A stretch of 64,000 bases of DNA from Rathayibacter sp. Leaf185 (GTDB taxonomy: Bacteria > Actinomycetota > Actinomycetes > Actinomycetales > Microbacteriaceae): positions 628,575 through 692,574 of the forward strand of contig NZ_LMPP01000002.1 of NCBI RefSeq assembly GCF_001423885.1. The letters are read 5' to 3'. The notes beneath the pieces are model-generated. The model was not told where the DNA came from. It did no database searches and saw nothing but the letters and a program-made list of their open reading frames with translations. Positions 37,122 through 46,546 of this stretch are shown here, one piece after another. Position numbers and translations under genes: made by a program. Positions within the stretch are counted from its first letter, which is position 1, and every line of letters begins with the position of its first letter.

Positions 37122-37274
37122 CGGGCACCGCGGCTTCCTGTGATCGGGCGGCGCCTCGAGCGGGGGCCGTCGCGGCCCGCGGCAGTGCGGGGCCGCTGGC
37201 TCGCGGGGCGCGTGTGAGCACACCTTACGTCCCCGCGCAGGCGGCGAGCCCCGAGGACGCCGGATCGGCCGGCG

Positions 37275-37871
37275 CTACGGCTCGACGACCTCGTCGCCGT
37301 CGTGGGCGCCGTAGAAGGCCGACTGCCCGCGCATCAGCTCGCGCATCGTGGTGGTCCCGTCGGCTCCGTAGACGGTGCCGACGAAGTCGAGCGTGCGCTG
37401 GATCGCCCCGATCTCGTCGTGCCGATCGGGGGGCAGGATGCTCGCCGGGGACCCGACGGCGACCCAGCCGATCGGGACGACGGCGCCCGGCGCGAGGGTG
37501 CTGTTCACCTGGACGACGCCGTGGATGCGGACCTCCGCTCCGGCGCCGACGACGCTGCCGGGGAAGAGCGCTGCTCCGGTCGCGAGGAAGGCGCCGTCGC
37601 CGACGGTGGTGCCGTTGAGGTGCGCGTGCGGGCCGATCATCACCGCTGATCCGATCAGCGCAGGGTGCCCGGCGCGACCGCGGACGACTGCGTTCTCCAT
37701 CACGACCGTGTCCTCGCCGACGACGACCGCGCCGTCCTCGGCGCTGAGCACCGCGCCGTGCAGGATCCGCGCGCCGGCGGCGATGCGGACGTCTCCGATC
37801 AGCACGGCGGTGGAGGCGACCGACGCGCCGGGATCGACCACGGGCGAGGCGCCGCGATGGCGGAGGAGCAT
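37275..37871 (-). CDS. Gamma-carbonic-anhydrase-like hexapeptide-repeat protein
   Basis: This 198-residue left-handed beta-helix protein has repeating hexapeptides (VLIGDVRIAAGARILHGAVL, VVVGEDTVVMENAVVRGRAG, ALIGSAVMIGPHAHLNGTTV) and histidines at positions used for metal binding in YrdA/PaaY relatives, followed by a C-terminal helix. It may be a carbonic anhydrase or an acyl-transferase-like enzyme. ATG 37871 has GGAG upstream; a -10 TACCCT lies at 37896-37901 on the minus strand. Divergent from the histidine phosphatase. Confidence 0.8.
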   Translation of the reverse strand: MLLRHRGASPVVDPGASVASTAVLIGDVRIAAGARILHGAVLSAEDGAVVVGEDTVVMENAVVRGRAGHPALIGSAVMIGPHAHLNGTTVGDGAFLATGAALFPGSVVGAGAEVRIHGVVQVNSTLAPGAVVPIGWVAVGSPASILPPDRHDEIGAIQRTLDFVGTVYGADGTTTMRELMRGQSAFYGAHDGDEVVEP

Positions 37872-37916
37872 GCGGATCTCCGTTCGTCGCGGACCAGGGT
37901 AGCGCGGCGCGGCGGG

Positions 37917-37922
37917 TAGCGT
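37917..37922 (+). promoter_or_regulatory. Leaderless -10 of the histidine phosphatase gene
   Basis: TAGCGT ends 6 nt before ATG 37929; no SD is present. Confidence 0.6.
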
Positions 37923-37928
37923 GGACGG

Positions 37929-38579
37929 ATGCGCCTCCTCCTGATCCGCCACGGACAGACCCCCTCGAACGTCGCCGGACTGCTGGACACCCGCATCCCC
38001 GGGCCGGGTCTGACGGACCTCGGGCGGGAGCAGGCCGAGGCGCTCCCGGCGACCCTCGTGGGCGAGGACATCGGCGCGCTGTGGGTCTCGACGATGGTGC
38101 GCACCCACGAGACCGCCGCGCCCCTCGCCGCCGCCCTCGGGCTCGAGCCGATCGAGCGCGCCGGTATCCGCGAGATCGCCGCGGCCGCGCTCGAGATGCA
38201 CGGCGACGAGGAGGCGGTGACCGAGTACATGGACACGGTCTTCCGCTGGGCGGGTGGCGAGACCTCGATCCGGCTGGCGGGCGGCGAGACCGGCGACGAG
38301 TTCGCGGCCCGGTACGACACGGTCGTGGCCGAGGCGGAGGCCTCGGGCCACCCGGTCGTCGCCCTGGTCAGCCACGGTGCGGCCATCCGCTGCTGGGCGG
38401 GCCTGCGCTGCGCAGGGCTCGATGCGCGCTTCATCGCCGACCACCTGCTCGACAACACGGGCGTCGTGGTCGTCGAGGGCTCGGGATCGAGGTGGGAGCT
38501 GGTGTCGTGGGAGGGCGAGCCGGTGAGCGGCGTCGGCGCGGAGGCTCCCTCGGGCCCGGCGGGCGAGACCACCGACTGA
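37929..38579 (+). CDS. Histidine phosphatase (phosphoglycerate-mutase-like)
   Basis: This 216-residue protein has the catalytic LIRHGQTPSN at residues 5-14, a Glu-containing central region (GIREIAAAALEMHG) and the second His in VALVSHGAAIRCW. It belongs to the broad family that includes cofactor-dependent mutases, fructose-2,6-bisphosphatase and cobalamin/phosphoester phosphatases. Specific substrate not predictable. Convergent with the ABC exporter operon. Confidence 0.88.
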   Translation: MRLLLIRHGQTPSNVAGLLDTRIPGPGLTDLGREQAEALPATLVGEDIGALWVSTMVRTHETAAPLAAALGLEPIERAGIREIAAAALEMHGDEEAVTEYMDTVFRWAGGETSIRLAGGETGDEFAARYDTVVAEAEASGHPVVALVSHGAAIRCWAGLRCAGLDARFIADHLLDNTGVVVVEGSGSRWELVSWEGEPVSGVGAEAPSGPAGETTD

Positions 38580-38604
38580 GGCCCGCGCGGGCGACGACCC
38601 GCGC

Positions 38605-39297
38605 TCACCCCGCGGCGTGCCTCCCGCGCACGAGGGTCCCCTCCGCGAGGCGCAGCACCCGGTCGGCCGAGGCCTGCACCGAGGCGTCGTGGGTGGCGAT
38701 CAGCGCCGTCGCCGACTCCGCGCGCACGGCCGAGCGGATCAGGTCGACGATCGCCGCGCCGGTCGCGGCGTCGAGCTGACCGGTCGGCTCATCGGCGATC
38801 AGCAGCCGCGGTGAGGTGGCCAGCGCTCGGGCGATAGCGACGCGCTGCTGCTGGCCGCCCGAGAGCTGGCCCGGCCGCGAGCCGCCGCGACCCGCGAGAC
38901 CCACCAGGTCGAGGAGGTGCACGACGCGGTCCTCGCGGGCACGGGGCTCCTCGCGGCGCAGTCGAAGCGGGAGACCGACGTTCTCGGCGACCGTCAGGTG
39001 CGGCAGCAGCCCGAACGTCTGGAACACGAAGGCCATCGACTCCCGCCGCAGCCGGGTGCGCCCCGGCTCGTCGAGGCCGGTGACGGGCCGGCCGTCGAGC
39101 ACGACGGTGCCCGAGGTGGGAACGTCGAGGCCGCTCACGCAGTTCAGCAGCGTGGTCTTGCCCGAGCCCGACCGCCCCGCGACGGCCACGATCTCGCCCT
39201 GCGGGATCCGGAACGACACGTCGTGGAGCGCCGTCACCTCGCCTGCCGGCGTGCGGAAGCTGCGGGTGAGTCCCTCGACGACGAGCACGTCGCTCAC
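38605..39297 (-). CDS. ABC exporter ATPase (MacB/LolD type)
   Basis: This 230-residue ATP-binding protein has Walker [19 protein letters not shown]-loop [18 protein letters not shown], signature [16 protein letters not shown] and Walker [17 protein letters not shown]. It is of the LolD/MacB group that works with FtsX-type permeases. Last gene of a four-gene operon; its ATG overlaps the previous stop by 4 nt. It likely pairs with one or both large FtsX proteins. Confidence 0.9.
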   Translation of the reverse strand: MSDVLVVEGLTRSFRTPAGEVTALHDVSFRIPQGEIVAVAGRSGSGKTTLLNCVSGLDVPTSGTVVLDGRPVTGLDEPGRTRLRRESMAFVFQTFGLLPHLTVAENVGLPLRLRREEPRAREDRVVHLLDLVGLAGRGGSRPGQLSGGQQQRVAIARALATSPRLLIADEPTGQLDAATGAAIVDLIRSAVRAESATALIATHDASVQASADRVLRLAEGTLVRGRHAAG

Positions 39298-40229
39298 GGC
39301 GTCTCCTCCGAGGTCGGGGCGGGAGCCGGATGCTGCGGCCAGACCCCGACGTGGTCGCTTTCGAGGGTCAGCCGCACGCGGTCGGTCAGGTCGAGAGCGT
39401 CGCGGTACTCGGCGGGCAGCTGGAGCCGGCCGACGCGGTCGAGCACCGCGAACTCCTCCTCCGACAGCGTGGCCCCGCCCGTCTCCTGCCGCCGCAGCGT
39501 CTCGGACGAGATGCGCCCGTCGCGGATGGCGACCGTGCGCCGCACCTGACTCGCCACTGCGGCATCGTGCGTGACGATCACGATCGTGCAGCCGAGCTGC
39601 TCGTTGACGGCGCGCAGCGCGGCGAAGACCTCGTCACCCGTGCGGGCGTCGAGCTGCCCGGTCGGCTCGTCGGCGAGCAGCACCTGCGGCGACCCGGCGA
39701 GAGCGACGGCGAGGGACACGCGCTGCTGCTCGCCTCCGGAGAGCTGCGTGGGTCGGCGGTCGGACCGGTCGGCGAGTCCGAGCATCCCGAGCAGCTCGGC
39801 GGCCCTGGACGCCCGCTCGCGTCGGCCCCGGCCCGCCAGAGCGAGCGGGAGCGCCACGTTCTCAGCGGCCGACAGCGCGGGCAGCAGGTTCCGCGAGGCC
39901 TGCTGGCGGACGAAGCCGACACTCGAGCGGCGGTAGCGCACGAGCTCGGCGCCGCGCATCGCGCCGAGATCGTGGCCCGCGAGCCGCGCCCGCCCCGCCG
40001 TCGGAGTGTCCAGGCCCGAGAGGATGCCGAGCAGGGTCGACTTGCCCGATCCGGAGGCGCCCACGATCGCGAGCACGTCGCCCTCCTCGACGAGCAGGTC
40101 GAGCCCCTGCAGGGCCTGCACCTCGACTCCTCCGGCGCGGAACACGCGCACGAGGGCATCGCAGACGATGAGCGCCTCCGCCCCGAACTCGCCGCCGCCC
40201 GTCTGAGCGAGCGCACTGGTGACCGTCAT
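39294..40229 (-). CDS. ABC exporter ATPase with C-terminal AbrB/SpoVT-like extension
   Basis: Of 311 residues, about 20-240 form the ATPase ([50 protein letters not shown]). The last ~70 are an unusual extension: [20 protein letters not shown] followed by [20 protein letters not shown], which has the pattern of a swapped-hairpin AbrB/SpoVT domain. Such extensions may mediate dimerisation or DNA binding. ATG 40229 has GGGGAGGAA upstream. Both ends overlap neighbouring genes by 4 nt. Confidence 0.85.
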   Translation of the reverse strand: MTVTSALAQTGGGEFGAEALIVCDALVRVFRAGGVEVQALQGLDLLVEEGDVLAIVGASGSGKSTLLGILSGLDTPTAGRARLAGHDLGAMRGAELVRYRRSSVGFVRQQASRNLLPALSAAENVALPLALAGRGRRERASRAAELLGMLGLADRSDRRPTQLSGGEQQRVSLAVALAGSPQVLLADEPTGQLDARTGDEVFAALRAVNEQLGCTIVIVTHDAAVASQVRRTVAIRDGRISSETLRRQETGGATLSEEEFAVLDRVGRLQLPAEYRDALDLTDRVRLTLESDHVGVWPQHPAPAPTSEETP

Positions 40230-42829
40230 GATTCCTCCCCGGATCGCAGGATGTCGGATGTGCGGATGCGCCGCGAGAGCGCGGCGTCGACCGCGAGAGC
40301 GAGGGCGAGCGCGGCCACGGCGGCGGCGAGAACGCCCGGCACGAGCCAGGGCGGTGCTGCCGCGACGGCGGAGCCGCCCACGAGGGTGTCGACGCCGAAC
40401 GCCGGCCAGGCCGCTCCCAGGACGACGGCGGCGGTCACGAGCCCGCCGACGACTCCGCCCGCGACGATCGGCGTCAGCTCGCCGGCGGCGAGCGCGTACC
40501 GGGTGCGCGCCGGGACGCCGAGGGCGCTGAGGAGGGCGAGGGTGCGACCGCGCCTCCTCGCTCCGATCGCGGTGGTTACGAGGAGGGCGAGCGCCGCCAG
40601 CAGTGCGGTCGCCCCGAGGGACTGCCGCGTCGCCTCGGCCGCCCCTCTGACGAGGGCGAGGTCGCGCTGAGCGTCGAGGACGTCCTCGCGCAGGACGACC
40701 GTGCCGCCGGCCTCCGCGGTCCGCGCGCGGAGGTCGGGACCGACCGCGAGCACGGTGGCCGGGTCGAGGACGGCCGAGAACTGCGCTGCGGCCGGCTGCT
40801 CCTCGGGAGTCGCGGGCAGAGCGGCGAGCAGGCCCGGGCGACCCACGACGGCGAGGCCCTCGTCGCCGGCCAGCGGGGTCCCGGTGGCGACGGCGGGGAC
40901 GCTCGCGCCACCGACCTCGAGCGTGAAGACGTCGGTGCCAACGCTCGCGGCGAGGCGTTCGTCGACGAGGGCGGGGAGCGGCTGCCCGAGAGCCACCGGT
41001 GCTGCGATCCGGGTGGCCGCCTCGGCCGCCGCCCACCGCGGCTGGTCGTGGGGCAGTGCGGCGAGCAGGGCCCCGTAGTCGGAGTCGACCGCCAGCACGG
41101 TGGCGGTCGTCGAGCGGGTCGCGCCGTCGACGCCGATGCGGGCGAGCTCGGCCACGGCGGCCGCCTCGGTGCCGGGCACCGACAGCTCGCGGGCGAGCGC
41201 CGAACCGTCGGCCGCACCGTCGATCCGGGCGTCGGCGCCGACGATCCACCACGACTGCGCCTCCTGACCGTCGGCCACGCTCTGCAGCAGCACGAGCGAG
41301 GTGACGGCGGCGCTCGCCGCGAGGACGACGGCGACGAGCGTCAGCACCGAGCGCCCCTCCTGCGCACCGGCACCGGCGAGCAGTGCCGAGGGGCCCCTGG
41401 CGCGACCGGCGGCTCTCACGAGCGGGCGCGCCACGACCGAGGGGAGCGGAGCGAGCAGCAGTGCCACCACCGCCGCGCACAGCACCGGCGCGACCAGCGC
41501 CAGCGGATCGACTCCGGCACCCGTTGTCCCTCCCGCTCGCAGCGCGAGCACCGCCGTGACCGCGACCGCGACGAGGGTGGCGGCGCCGCCGAGCCGAGCC
41601 GTGCGCTCGCGGGCCGGCGCGAGTGGCCGCAGCAGCGGGCGGAGGGTGGCGATCACGGGCGCCATCGCGACGATCGCGGCGACGCCAACCAGCAGGTCCG
41701 GCTCGGACCAGCCCTGCCAGGCGGCGCCGAGAGCGACTCCGATCAGCGTCACGACGATGGACTCGACCGCGGCATGCGCGCCGATCACGCCGAGGGACGC
41801 GCCGTGCGAGCGCAGGAGAGCGATCTCGGGTCTCCGACGCCGCGCCAGGGCGGTGCCCGCCAGCACCGCGACGAGCACGGCCACCCCGAGCAGGCCCGCA
41901 GCGAGGGCCGAGAGCTGAGCGGTCGCGGCGGAGATCGCCGCGGGGAAGCCCTCGACCGCCTCCTCGTAGCCCGAGACCGCCCTGACACTCACCGGTGCGC
42001 CCTGCGTGAGGGTCCAGCTCTCGGTCTCGAGTGCGTCGATCGCGCGACCGGCGGAGGCGATCGTGGCGGCGTCGAACGAGCCGGGGTCGAACGAGACCCG
42101 CACCGTCCCGGTCGACGCCTCGGGGAAGCGCGCGGCGACGCCGTCGAAGGAGGCGGCGTCGGTGAGCGCGGTGAACCCCGATCCGGTCGGCTCCCACACG
42201 CCGGGCAGATCGGCCCAGCGGACGTCTCCCGGGTCGTCGGTCTCGATGACGCCGCTGATGAGGAGGGTCACCGTCGTCTCGGGGGTCGCGCCCTCGATCG
42301 AGAGCGTGCCGCCCACTCCGAGCCCCGCCGCGGCGGCGGCGGCGGACGACACGACGACCGGGACGGCTCCGCCTCCCGCCGTGCCCTGCGGCAGCTGCCC
42401 CGCCACCGTGCGCACGGCATCCGCGGACGAGGGAGCGAGGACCCCGAGCTGCACGACGACCGCCCCGCTGGGCCCGACCGCCTCGACCTCGGGGCCGAGG
42501 ATGCCGGTGTCGACCCCGCGGCGGAGCGCGGCCAGCTCCGGCGGCAGGCGGTCTGGCACCTCGGCGGCGAACGCGACCAGGCGCTCGGCCGTGGCCGTGC
42601 TCTCTCCCGAGGCGTCGGCGATGCTCGAGCGGAGCAGCAGATCGGAGTCGCGCCCCGCCGCGGTCACCGCCTCCCGAGCGGCGGCGTCGAGGGTCGCGCC
42701 GATCTCGCGCGGTACCGCGAGGGCGATCGCGCAGGCGAGAGCGGTGAGGAGGATCAGCGCGAGCAGGGCCACGAGGTCGCGGCGCGCGCGGCGGAGGACG
42801 AGGAAGAGGGCGGTGCCGAAGGCTCTCAT
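40226..42829 (-). CDS. FtsX-like ABC exporter permease 2
   Basis: This 867-residue membrane protein has an N-terminal helix (VALLALILLTALACAIALAV), a large extracellular domain, a central group of helices (VAVLAGTALARRRRPEIALL) and C-terminal FtsX helices (ALLAALALLVTTAIGARRRG). It is of the MacB/FtsX type that exports lipids, peptides or antimicrobials or acts as a mechanotransducer rather than importing. Together with the 1021-residue permease and two ATPases it forms one complex (inferred). ATG 42829 overlaps the upstream stop (ATGA). Confidence 0.85.
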   Translation of the reverse strand: MRAFGTALFLVLRRARRDLVALLALILLTALACAIALAVPREIGATLDAAAREAVTAAGRDSDLLLRSSIADASGESTATAERLVAFAAEVPDRLPPELAALRRGVDTGILGPEVEAVGPSGAVVVQLGVLAPSSADAVRTVAGQLPQGTAGGGAVPVVVSSAAAAAAGLGVGGTLSIEGATPETTVTLLISGVIETDDPGDVRWADLPGVWEPTGSGFTALTDAASFDGVAARFPEASTGTVRVSFDPGSFDAATIASAGRAIDALETESWTLTQGAPVSVRAVSGYEEAVEGFPAAISAATAQLSALAAGLLGVAVLVAVLAGTALARRRRPEIALLRSHGASLGVIGAHAAVESIVVTLIGVALGAAWQGWSEPDLLVGVAAIVAMAPVIATLRPLLRPLAPARERTARLGGAATLVAVAVTAVLALRAGGTTGAGVDPLALVAPVLCAAVVALLLAPLPSVVARPLVRAAGRARGPSALLAGAGAQEGRSVLTLVAVVLAASAAVTSLVLLQSVADGQEAQSWWIVGADARIDGAADGSALARELSVPGTEAAAVAELARIGVDGATRSTTATVLAVDSDYGALLAALPHDQPRWAAAEAATRIAAPVALGQPLPALVDERLAASVGTDVFTLEVGGASVPAVATGTPLAGDEGLAVVGRPGLLAALPATPEEQPAAAQFSAVLDPATVLAVGPDLRARTAEAGGTVVLREDVLDAQRDLALVRGAAEATRQSLGATALLAALALLVTTAIGARRRGRTLALLSALGVPARTRYALAAGELTPIVAGGVVGGLVTAAVVLGAAWPAFGVDTLVGGSAVAAAPPWLVPGVLAAAVAALALALAVDAALSRRIRTSDILRSGEES

Positions 42830-45800
42830 CCGTCGGCTCCCGTGCGCAGCAGCTCGGGCAGGGGCAGGCGGCGCTGTCCGCGGGCGAGGGCGACCGAGAC
42901 GGCGCCGAGCCCGGCGAGCAGCGCGAGCGGGACGAGCGCGAGCGCCTGCCACGGGACGACGAGCGCAGCCGTGTCGCCGCCGCCGTCCGCCGCGATCCGC
43001 GTGCCGGTGAGCAGGAGCACGACCCAGCCCGCCGAGACCCCGACGACGACTCCGGCGAGCGCTGTCGCGACCGTGTCGGACGCCATCACCGTGAGCATCC
43101 CGCGCCGCGAGAGCCCGACGGCGCGCAGCTGCGCCGCCTCGAGCCGTCGGGAGCGGTCGACGGCGGCCGCACGGGCGCCGAACCCCGCGAGGGCGAGCAG
43201 CAGACTCGCCCACACGGCGACGGAGGCGGCGGCCGGGATCTCGGCCCGCAGGGGCGCCTCGAGCATGCGGTCGCCGAGGGAGGCGGCATCGATCGTCGGG
43301 GTGCCCTGTGCGGCGTCGTCCGGCAGCCAGTACTCGTCGACCAGCGGGCCGACGGCGGCCGACTCCGCGAGCCGGTGCGCGAGCGCGCGGCCGTCGACGA
43401 CGATCGTGGAGTCGGAGCGGGCACTGGAGGGCAGACCGGCGGCGAGCGCGGCGAGGTCGTCGGTGGTCGCGGAGCCGGGCACGCCGCTGGTGTCGCCGAC
43501 CATGCGCAGGACGATCGGGGTGCCGGCCACGAAGCCGGTGAGGTCGGCTCCGGGGACCACGTCGAGGTCGTCGGCGAGCCCGAGGGGCACTACCGCGCCG
43601 ATCGTCGTGCCGGGCTCCCAGCCGACGGCGCCGAGGGTGATCGGCACCTGCGTCAGCACCGTCGTCGTCGACAGCGCGAGCCCCGTGCCGGTCGCCGTCA
43701 CCTCGGGCGGCCTCGCGGGATCGTCCTCGTTCGACCCCTGCCAGCTCGCCGCCTCGGCCATCGGCAGTGGCGTCGTCGCGCCGTCCGTGCCGACCGTCGA
43801 GACGTCGGAGATCGTCACCCGGACGACCGCGGGGTTCGCCGACTCCGCGCCCCGCAGCGTCGCTGTCACGGCGACGAGCCGGAGTCCTCGGACGTCGATC
43901 CCCGTCGAGAGGACCGACGACCCTGCCGCGGCGGTGAGGGTCCCGAGCGGCAGGAGGGCGAGACCACCGAGGTCGTCCTCGACCACAGCGGTGACGGCAG
44001 CCTCGGTCCCGTCCGGCACGTCGAGGGTGACGAGCGCCTGCACCGCGGTCGTGCCGTCGGGCAGCAGCGGGCCGGAGTCGTCGACGTCGGCCGCGGGCAG
44101 GCCGCCGAGGATCGCGGCGCCGCCCGCGCTCGCGACCAGGTCGGCGCCCTCGCCCAGCGAGCGGCGCGCGGGGCCGTCGAGCGCCAGGATCTGCGCGGTG
44201 GAGGACGCCACGTCGCGCTCGGCGTCCGGGGGCAGCCGCTTCGTCACCAGGCTCTGACGGCGCAGGACGGGGCTCCCGCCGTCCGGCGCCGCGTCGGTGG
44301 TGGCGCGCGCCGGTGGACCGACGGCGACGGTGGCCTCGTCCCGCACCGACTGCTGCCAGGTCGCACTCGTGCCGAGGGCGATCACCGACACTCCGACGGT
44401 CAGGGCGACGAGCACGATCCCCGACGACCGCCCCCGCCCGCGGGCGGCGAACCAGCCCGCGAGCGGAGCGACGGCGCCTCGGGAGCGTGCCGCGAGTGCC
44501 GCGAGCGGGTGGGCGAGTGCCTCCGTCACGCGTGCGCCGACGAGGGCGGCGGCGGTCAGCACGACGGCGGGCGTGAGCGTCAGGAGCAGGTCGGAGCGGC
44601 CGAGCCCGCCGGTCGCCGCACGCCACGCCAGCACAGCGGCCACCACGACCACCGCGATCTGCGCGGAGGCGGCGATCGGCGAGCCGCGCCCGCTCCGCTC
44701 CTGGCGCGCGACGAGGACGCCGACGAGCACCGCGACCCCGGCCGCGCAGAGCCACGCGGAGGCGTCGGGCAGCACCCAGCGCGGGAGCTCCGCCGCGCTC
44801 AGCGGGGGAGCGGAGGCGACCAGGGCGTGCAGGAGGACACCTCCCCATGGGCTGAGCCCCGCGATCAGCACCGCCACCGCGGCGGCGTCGACCGCCACCG
44901 TCCCCGCCCGCTGGGTGCGGGTGGCCCCGCGCTCGCTCAGCCGCTCGAACTCGTCGCGCCGCGCCTGGGTCAGCAGCCCGGCGACGGCCGAGGCGGAGGC
45001 GAGGAGGACGACGATCACCAGGAGCGCCACGACCAGCGCCGCCGCCCTGGCGACCGCCAGTCCGGCCGCGACGTCGTCGAGGGCGGACGGGAGCTCGGTG
45101 TCGACGAAGAGAGCGCCGTCGGGGTGCGCGACGGCCTGCGCGATCGCGGTCTCCGCCTCTGCTGCCGACGCGCGCAGCGCGGTGAGCCCGTCGACGCCGG
45201 TCGCCGAGAACACGGGCCGCTCCACGGCGGCGAGCTGAGCGGGGGTGATACCGGAGGCGTCGATGCCCCCGGGTGGCGTGAGCAGCGGTCCCACGGCGTG
45301 GACGGGGTTGTAGAACGAGCGGTCCGGTTCGGGGAAGTTGTCGGCGTCGCCCTGGGCCTGCAGGGGGTCGTTCTCCCAGAACCGCCCGGTCGCGGCGGAG
45401 TACAGGGCGTCGATCCGCAGCGGGACGCCGGCGTCGTCGAGGGTGAGCGTGTCTCCGACGGCGAGCCCGAGCGAGCGGGCGGCGGAGTCGGGGAGCGCGA
45501 CGCCCGGGGCGGCGGTCGGCCAGGCTCCGGCGACCAGGGTGGCCTCGGCCGCCGGATCGTCCAGTTCGGCGAGGTAGGAGAAGACTCCGTCGCCGGTGCT
45601 CGACCACTCCGAGGTCGACCAGCCGCTGCTCGCCCAGGCGACCCCGTCGCCGTACGCCTCGCGGGTGGCGGTGTCGACCGCCGAGCGCGCGTCGACGACG
45701 GGGCTCGCGGGCGCGAGGACCCTGACGGTCACGTCGACCCGGTCGCTCGCGAGCGCGGTCAGTGTTCCGCTGACGCCGCTCTGCTCGGTCGAGTGCACCA

Positions 45801-45891
45801 GGAGGAGCGAGCCGCAGAGGACGGAGCCGGCGAGGATCGCGACCGCGAGGACGAGGGCGAACAGCCTCGCGTGCGTGCGCCAGCGGCGCAC
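42826..45891 (-). CDS. FtsX-like ABC exporter permease 1 (5' end uncertain)
   Basis: This ~1021-residue permease has an N-terminal helix (LFALVLAVAILAGSVLCGSL), a long extracellular region and several FtsX-type helix groups (ALVVALLVIVVLLASASAVA; ALAGVVVGVSAGWVVLLLTG). First gene of the exporter operon. The best canonical start in frame is GTG 45891, but it lacks an SD. A strong SD (AAGGAGG, 45946-45952) lies 51 nt upstream in frame, followed 4 nt later by ACG (45940-45942) and then GTC codons with no stop between, so the true N-terminus may be about 17 residues longer. Confidence 0.8.
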   Translation of the reverse strand: MRRWRTHARLFALVLAVAILAGSVLCGSLLLVHSTEQSGVSGTLTALASDRVDVTVRVLAPASPVVDARSAVDTATREAYGDGVAWASSGWSTSEWSSTGDGVFSYLAELDDPAAEATLVAGAWPTAAPGVALPDSAARSLGLAVGDTLTLDDAGVPLRIDALYSAATGRFWENDPLQAQGDADNFPEPDRSFYNPVHAVGPLLTPPGGIDASGITPAQLAAVERPVFSATGVDGLTALRASAAEAETAIAQAVAHPDGALFVDTELPSALDDVAAGLAVARAAALVVALLVIVVLLASASAVAGLLTQARRDEFERLSERGATRTQRAGTVAVDAAAVAVLIAGLSPWGGVLLHALVASAPPLSAAELPRWVLPDASAWLCAAGVAVLVGVLVARQERSGRGSPIAASAQIAVVVVAAVLAWRAATGGLGRSDLLLTLTPAVVLTAAALVGARVTEALAHPLAALAARSRGAVAPLAGWFAARGRGRSSGIVLVALTVGVSVIALGTSATWQQSVRDEATVAVGPPARATTDAAPDGGSPVLRRQSLVTKRLPPDAERDVASSTAQILALDGPARRSLGEGADLVASAGGAAILGGLPAADVDDSGPLLPDGTTAVQALVTLDVPDGTEAAVTAVVEDDLGGLALLPLGTLTAAAGSSVLSTGIDVRGLRLVAVTATLRGAESANPAVVRVTISDVSTVGTDGATTPLPMAEAASWQGSNEDDPARPPEVTATGTGLALSTTTVLTQVPITLGAVGWEPGTTIGAVVPLGLADDLDVVPGADLTGFVAGTPIVLRMVGDTSGVPGSATTDDLAALAAGLPSSARSDSTIVVDGRALAHRLAESAAVGPLVDEYWLPDDAAQGTPTIDAASLGDRMLEAPLRAEIPAAASVAVWASLLLALAGFGARAAAVDRSRRLEAAQLRAVGLSRRGMLTVMASDTVATALAGVVVGVSAGWVVLLLTGTRIAADGGGDTAALVVPWQALALVPLALLAGLGAVSVALARGQRRLPLPELLRTGADG

Positions 45892-45945
45892 GGCGAGTGC
45901 GGCGGCCCAGAGGGGCAGCGATCCGGACGCGGTGACGACCGTGCA

Positions 45946-45952
45946 CCTCCTT
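45946..45952 (-). promoter_or_regulatory. Strong Shine-Dalgarno without a canonical start codon
   Basis: AAGGAGG on the minus strand. The codons at normal spacing are ACG (45940-45942) and GTC (45937-45939), in frame with the FtsX permease. GTG at 45944-45946 overlaps the SD and is out of frame. Either a rare start codon is used or the base call here should be checked. Confidence 0.55.
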
Positions 45953-45975
45953 CGGTGACTGATCCTGCGGTCGAG

Positions 45976-46546
45976 ACCGCGCGCCGAGTCTAGGCGCGGG
46001 AGAGCGCTCTCGGGGCCGCGGTCCCACCCGCGCAGTCGCCGCGAGCCTGCTGCTCGAGCAGCCGCCGCAGCCGGCGTACCGGGTCACCACGGACGTCGGT
46101 CCCCACCTGCATCCGATCCGCAGGAGTCGTGGCTCTGCGACGACGGGCAGACCCGGGTGCGGGCGGTAACAATCGGGCAACGGTGTCGAAAGCAACCCTG
46201 ACCGGCGATTCTCTTGCTGATAGCTCATCTATGCATCGATTCACGGCGCGACAGCGCGCGGCGGAGGTTTGCTCAGGCACGGCTCCGCGGCTACCGTGGA
46301 CGGCGGTCCTCGAGACCCCGATGAATCGGTCCGCGCTCGCGCGGCGTCCACCAGGACGCGCCGCGAACGTACGGTCAACGGGAGCGGAGGCGGCCCCGCG
46401 GTCGCCTCTCGGACACCGGAATCGCCTCCGCACGACACCGCCCACGCGGTCCGCGGAGGCTCGACGTACGGCGTGTCCCACGCTCCCGACCCGGCACCAC
46501 GAGATGAGAGTGCAGGGATGCGTCCCCGCACGCCTACGGAGTGCAC
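45976..46546. other. Divergent gap between FtsX exporter and proV: control region, no gene
   Basis: Nothing in either direction looks coding. It holds two palindromes (GAGAGCGCTCTC 46000-46011 and GCTGCTCGAGCAGC 46049-46062), a GlnR-like site (46166-46192), and a possible promoter for proV with TTTGCT near 46267 and TACCGT 18 nt further on, leaving a long untranslated leader of about 240 nt. Confidence 0.5.
46166..46192 (+). promoter_or_regulatory. Second GlnR-type site, upstream of proV
   Basis: GTAAC (46166-46170), 6 nt, GCAAC (46177-46181), 6 nt, GAAAG (46188-46192). This is nearly the same triad as at nirB. It lies 380 bp before proV and 275 bp before the divergent FtsX operon, so the target gene is unclear. 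Confidence 0.5.

Noticed and set aside
40226-46228. A 2000-codon open frame on the minus strand running through the whole FtsX region
   Set aside because: It joins the real 867-residue permease frame to an Arg/Pro-rich out-of-frame reading of the 1021-residue permease gene; the true start at 42829 has an ATGA overlap and a membrane N-terminus.
45990-46481. A minus-strand ORF in the FtsX-proV gap
   Set aside because: Low-complexity Arg/Ala-rich translation, no start signal and no homology; treated as control region.
46297-46546. A riboswitch (ydaO/c-di-AMP type) in the long proV leader
   Set aside because: The leader length is suggestive, but I could not find the conserved motif or a convincing multi-stem structure.
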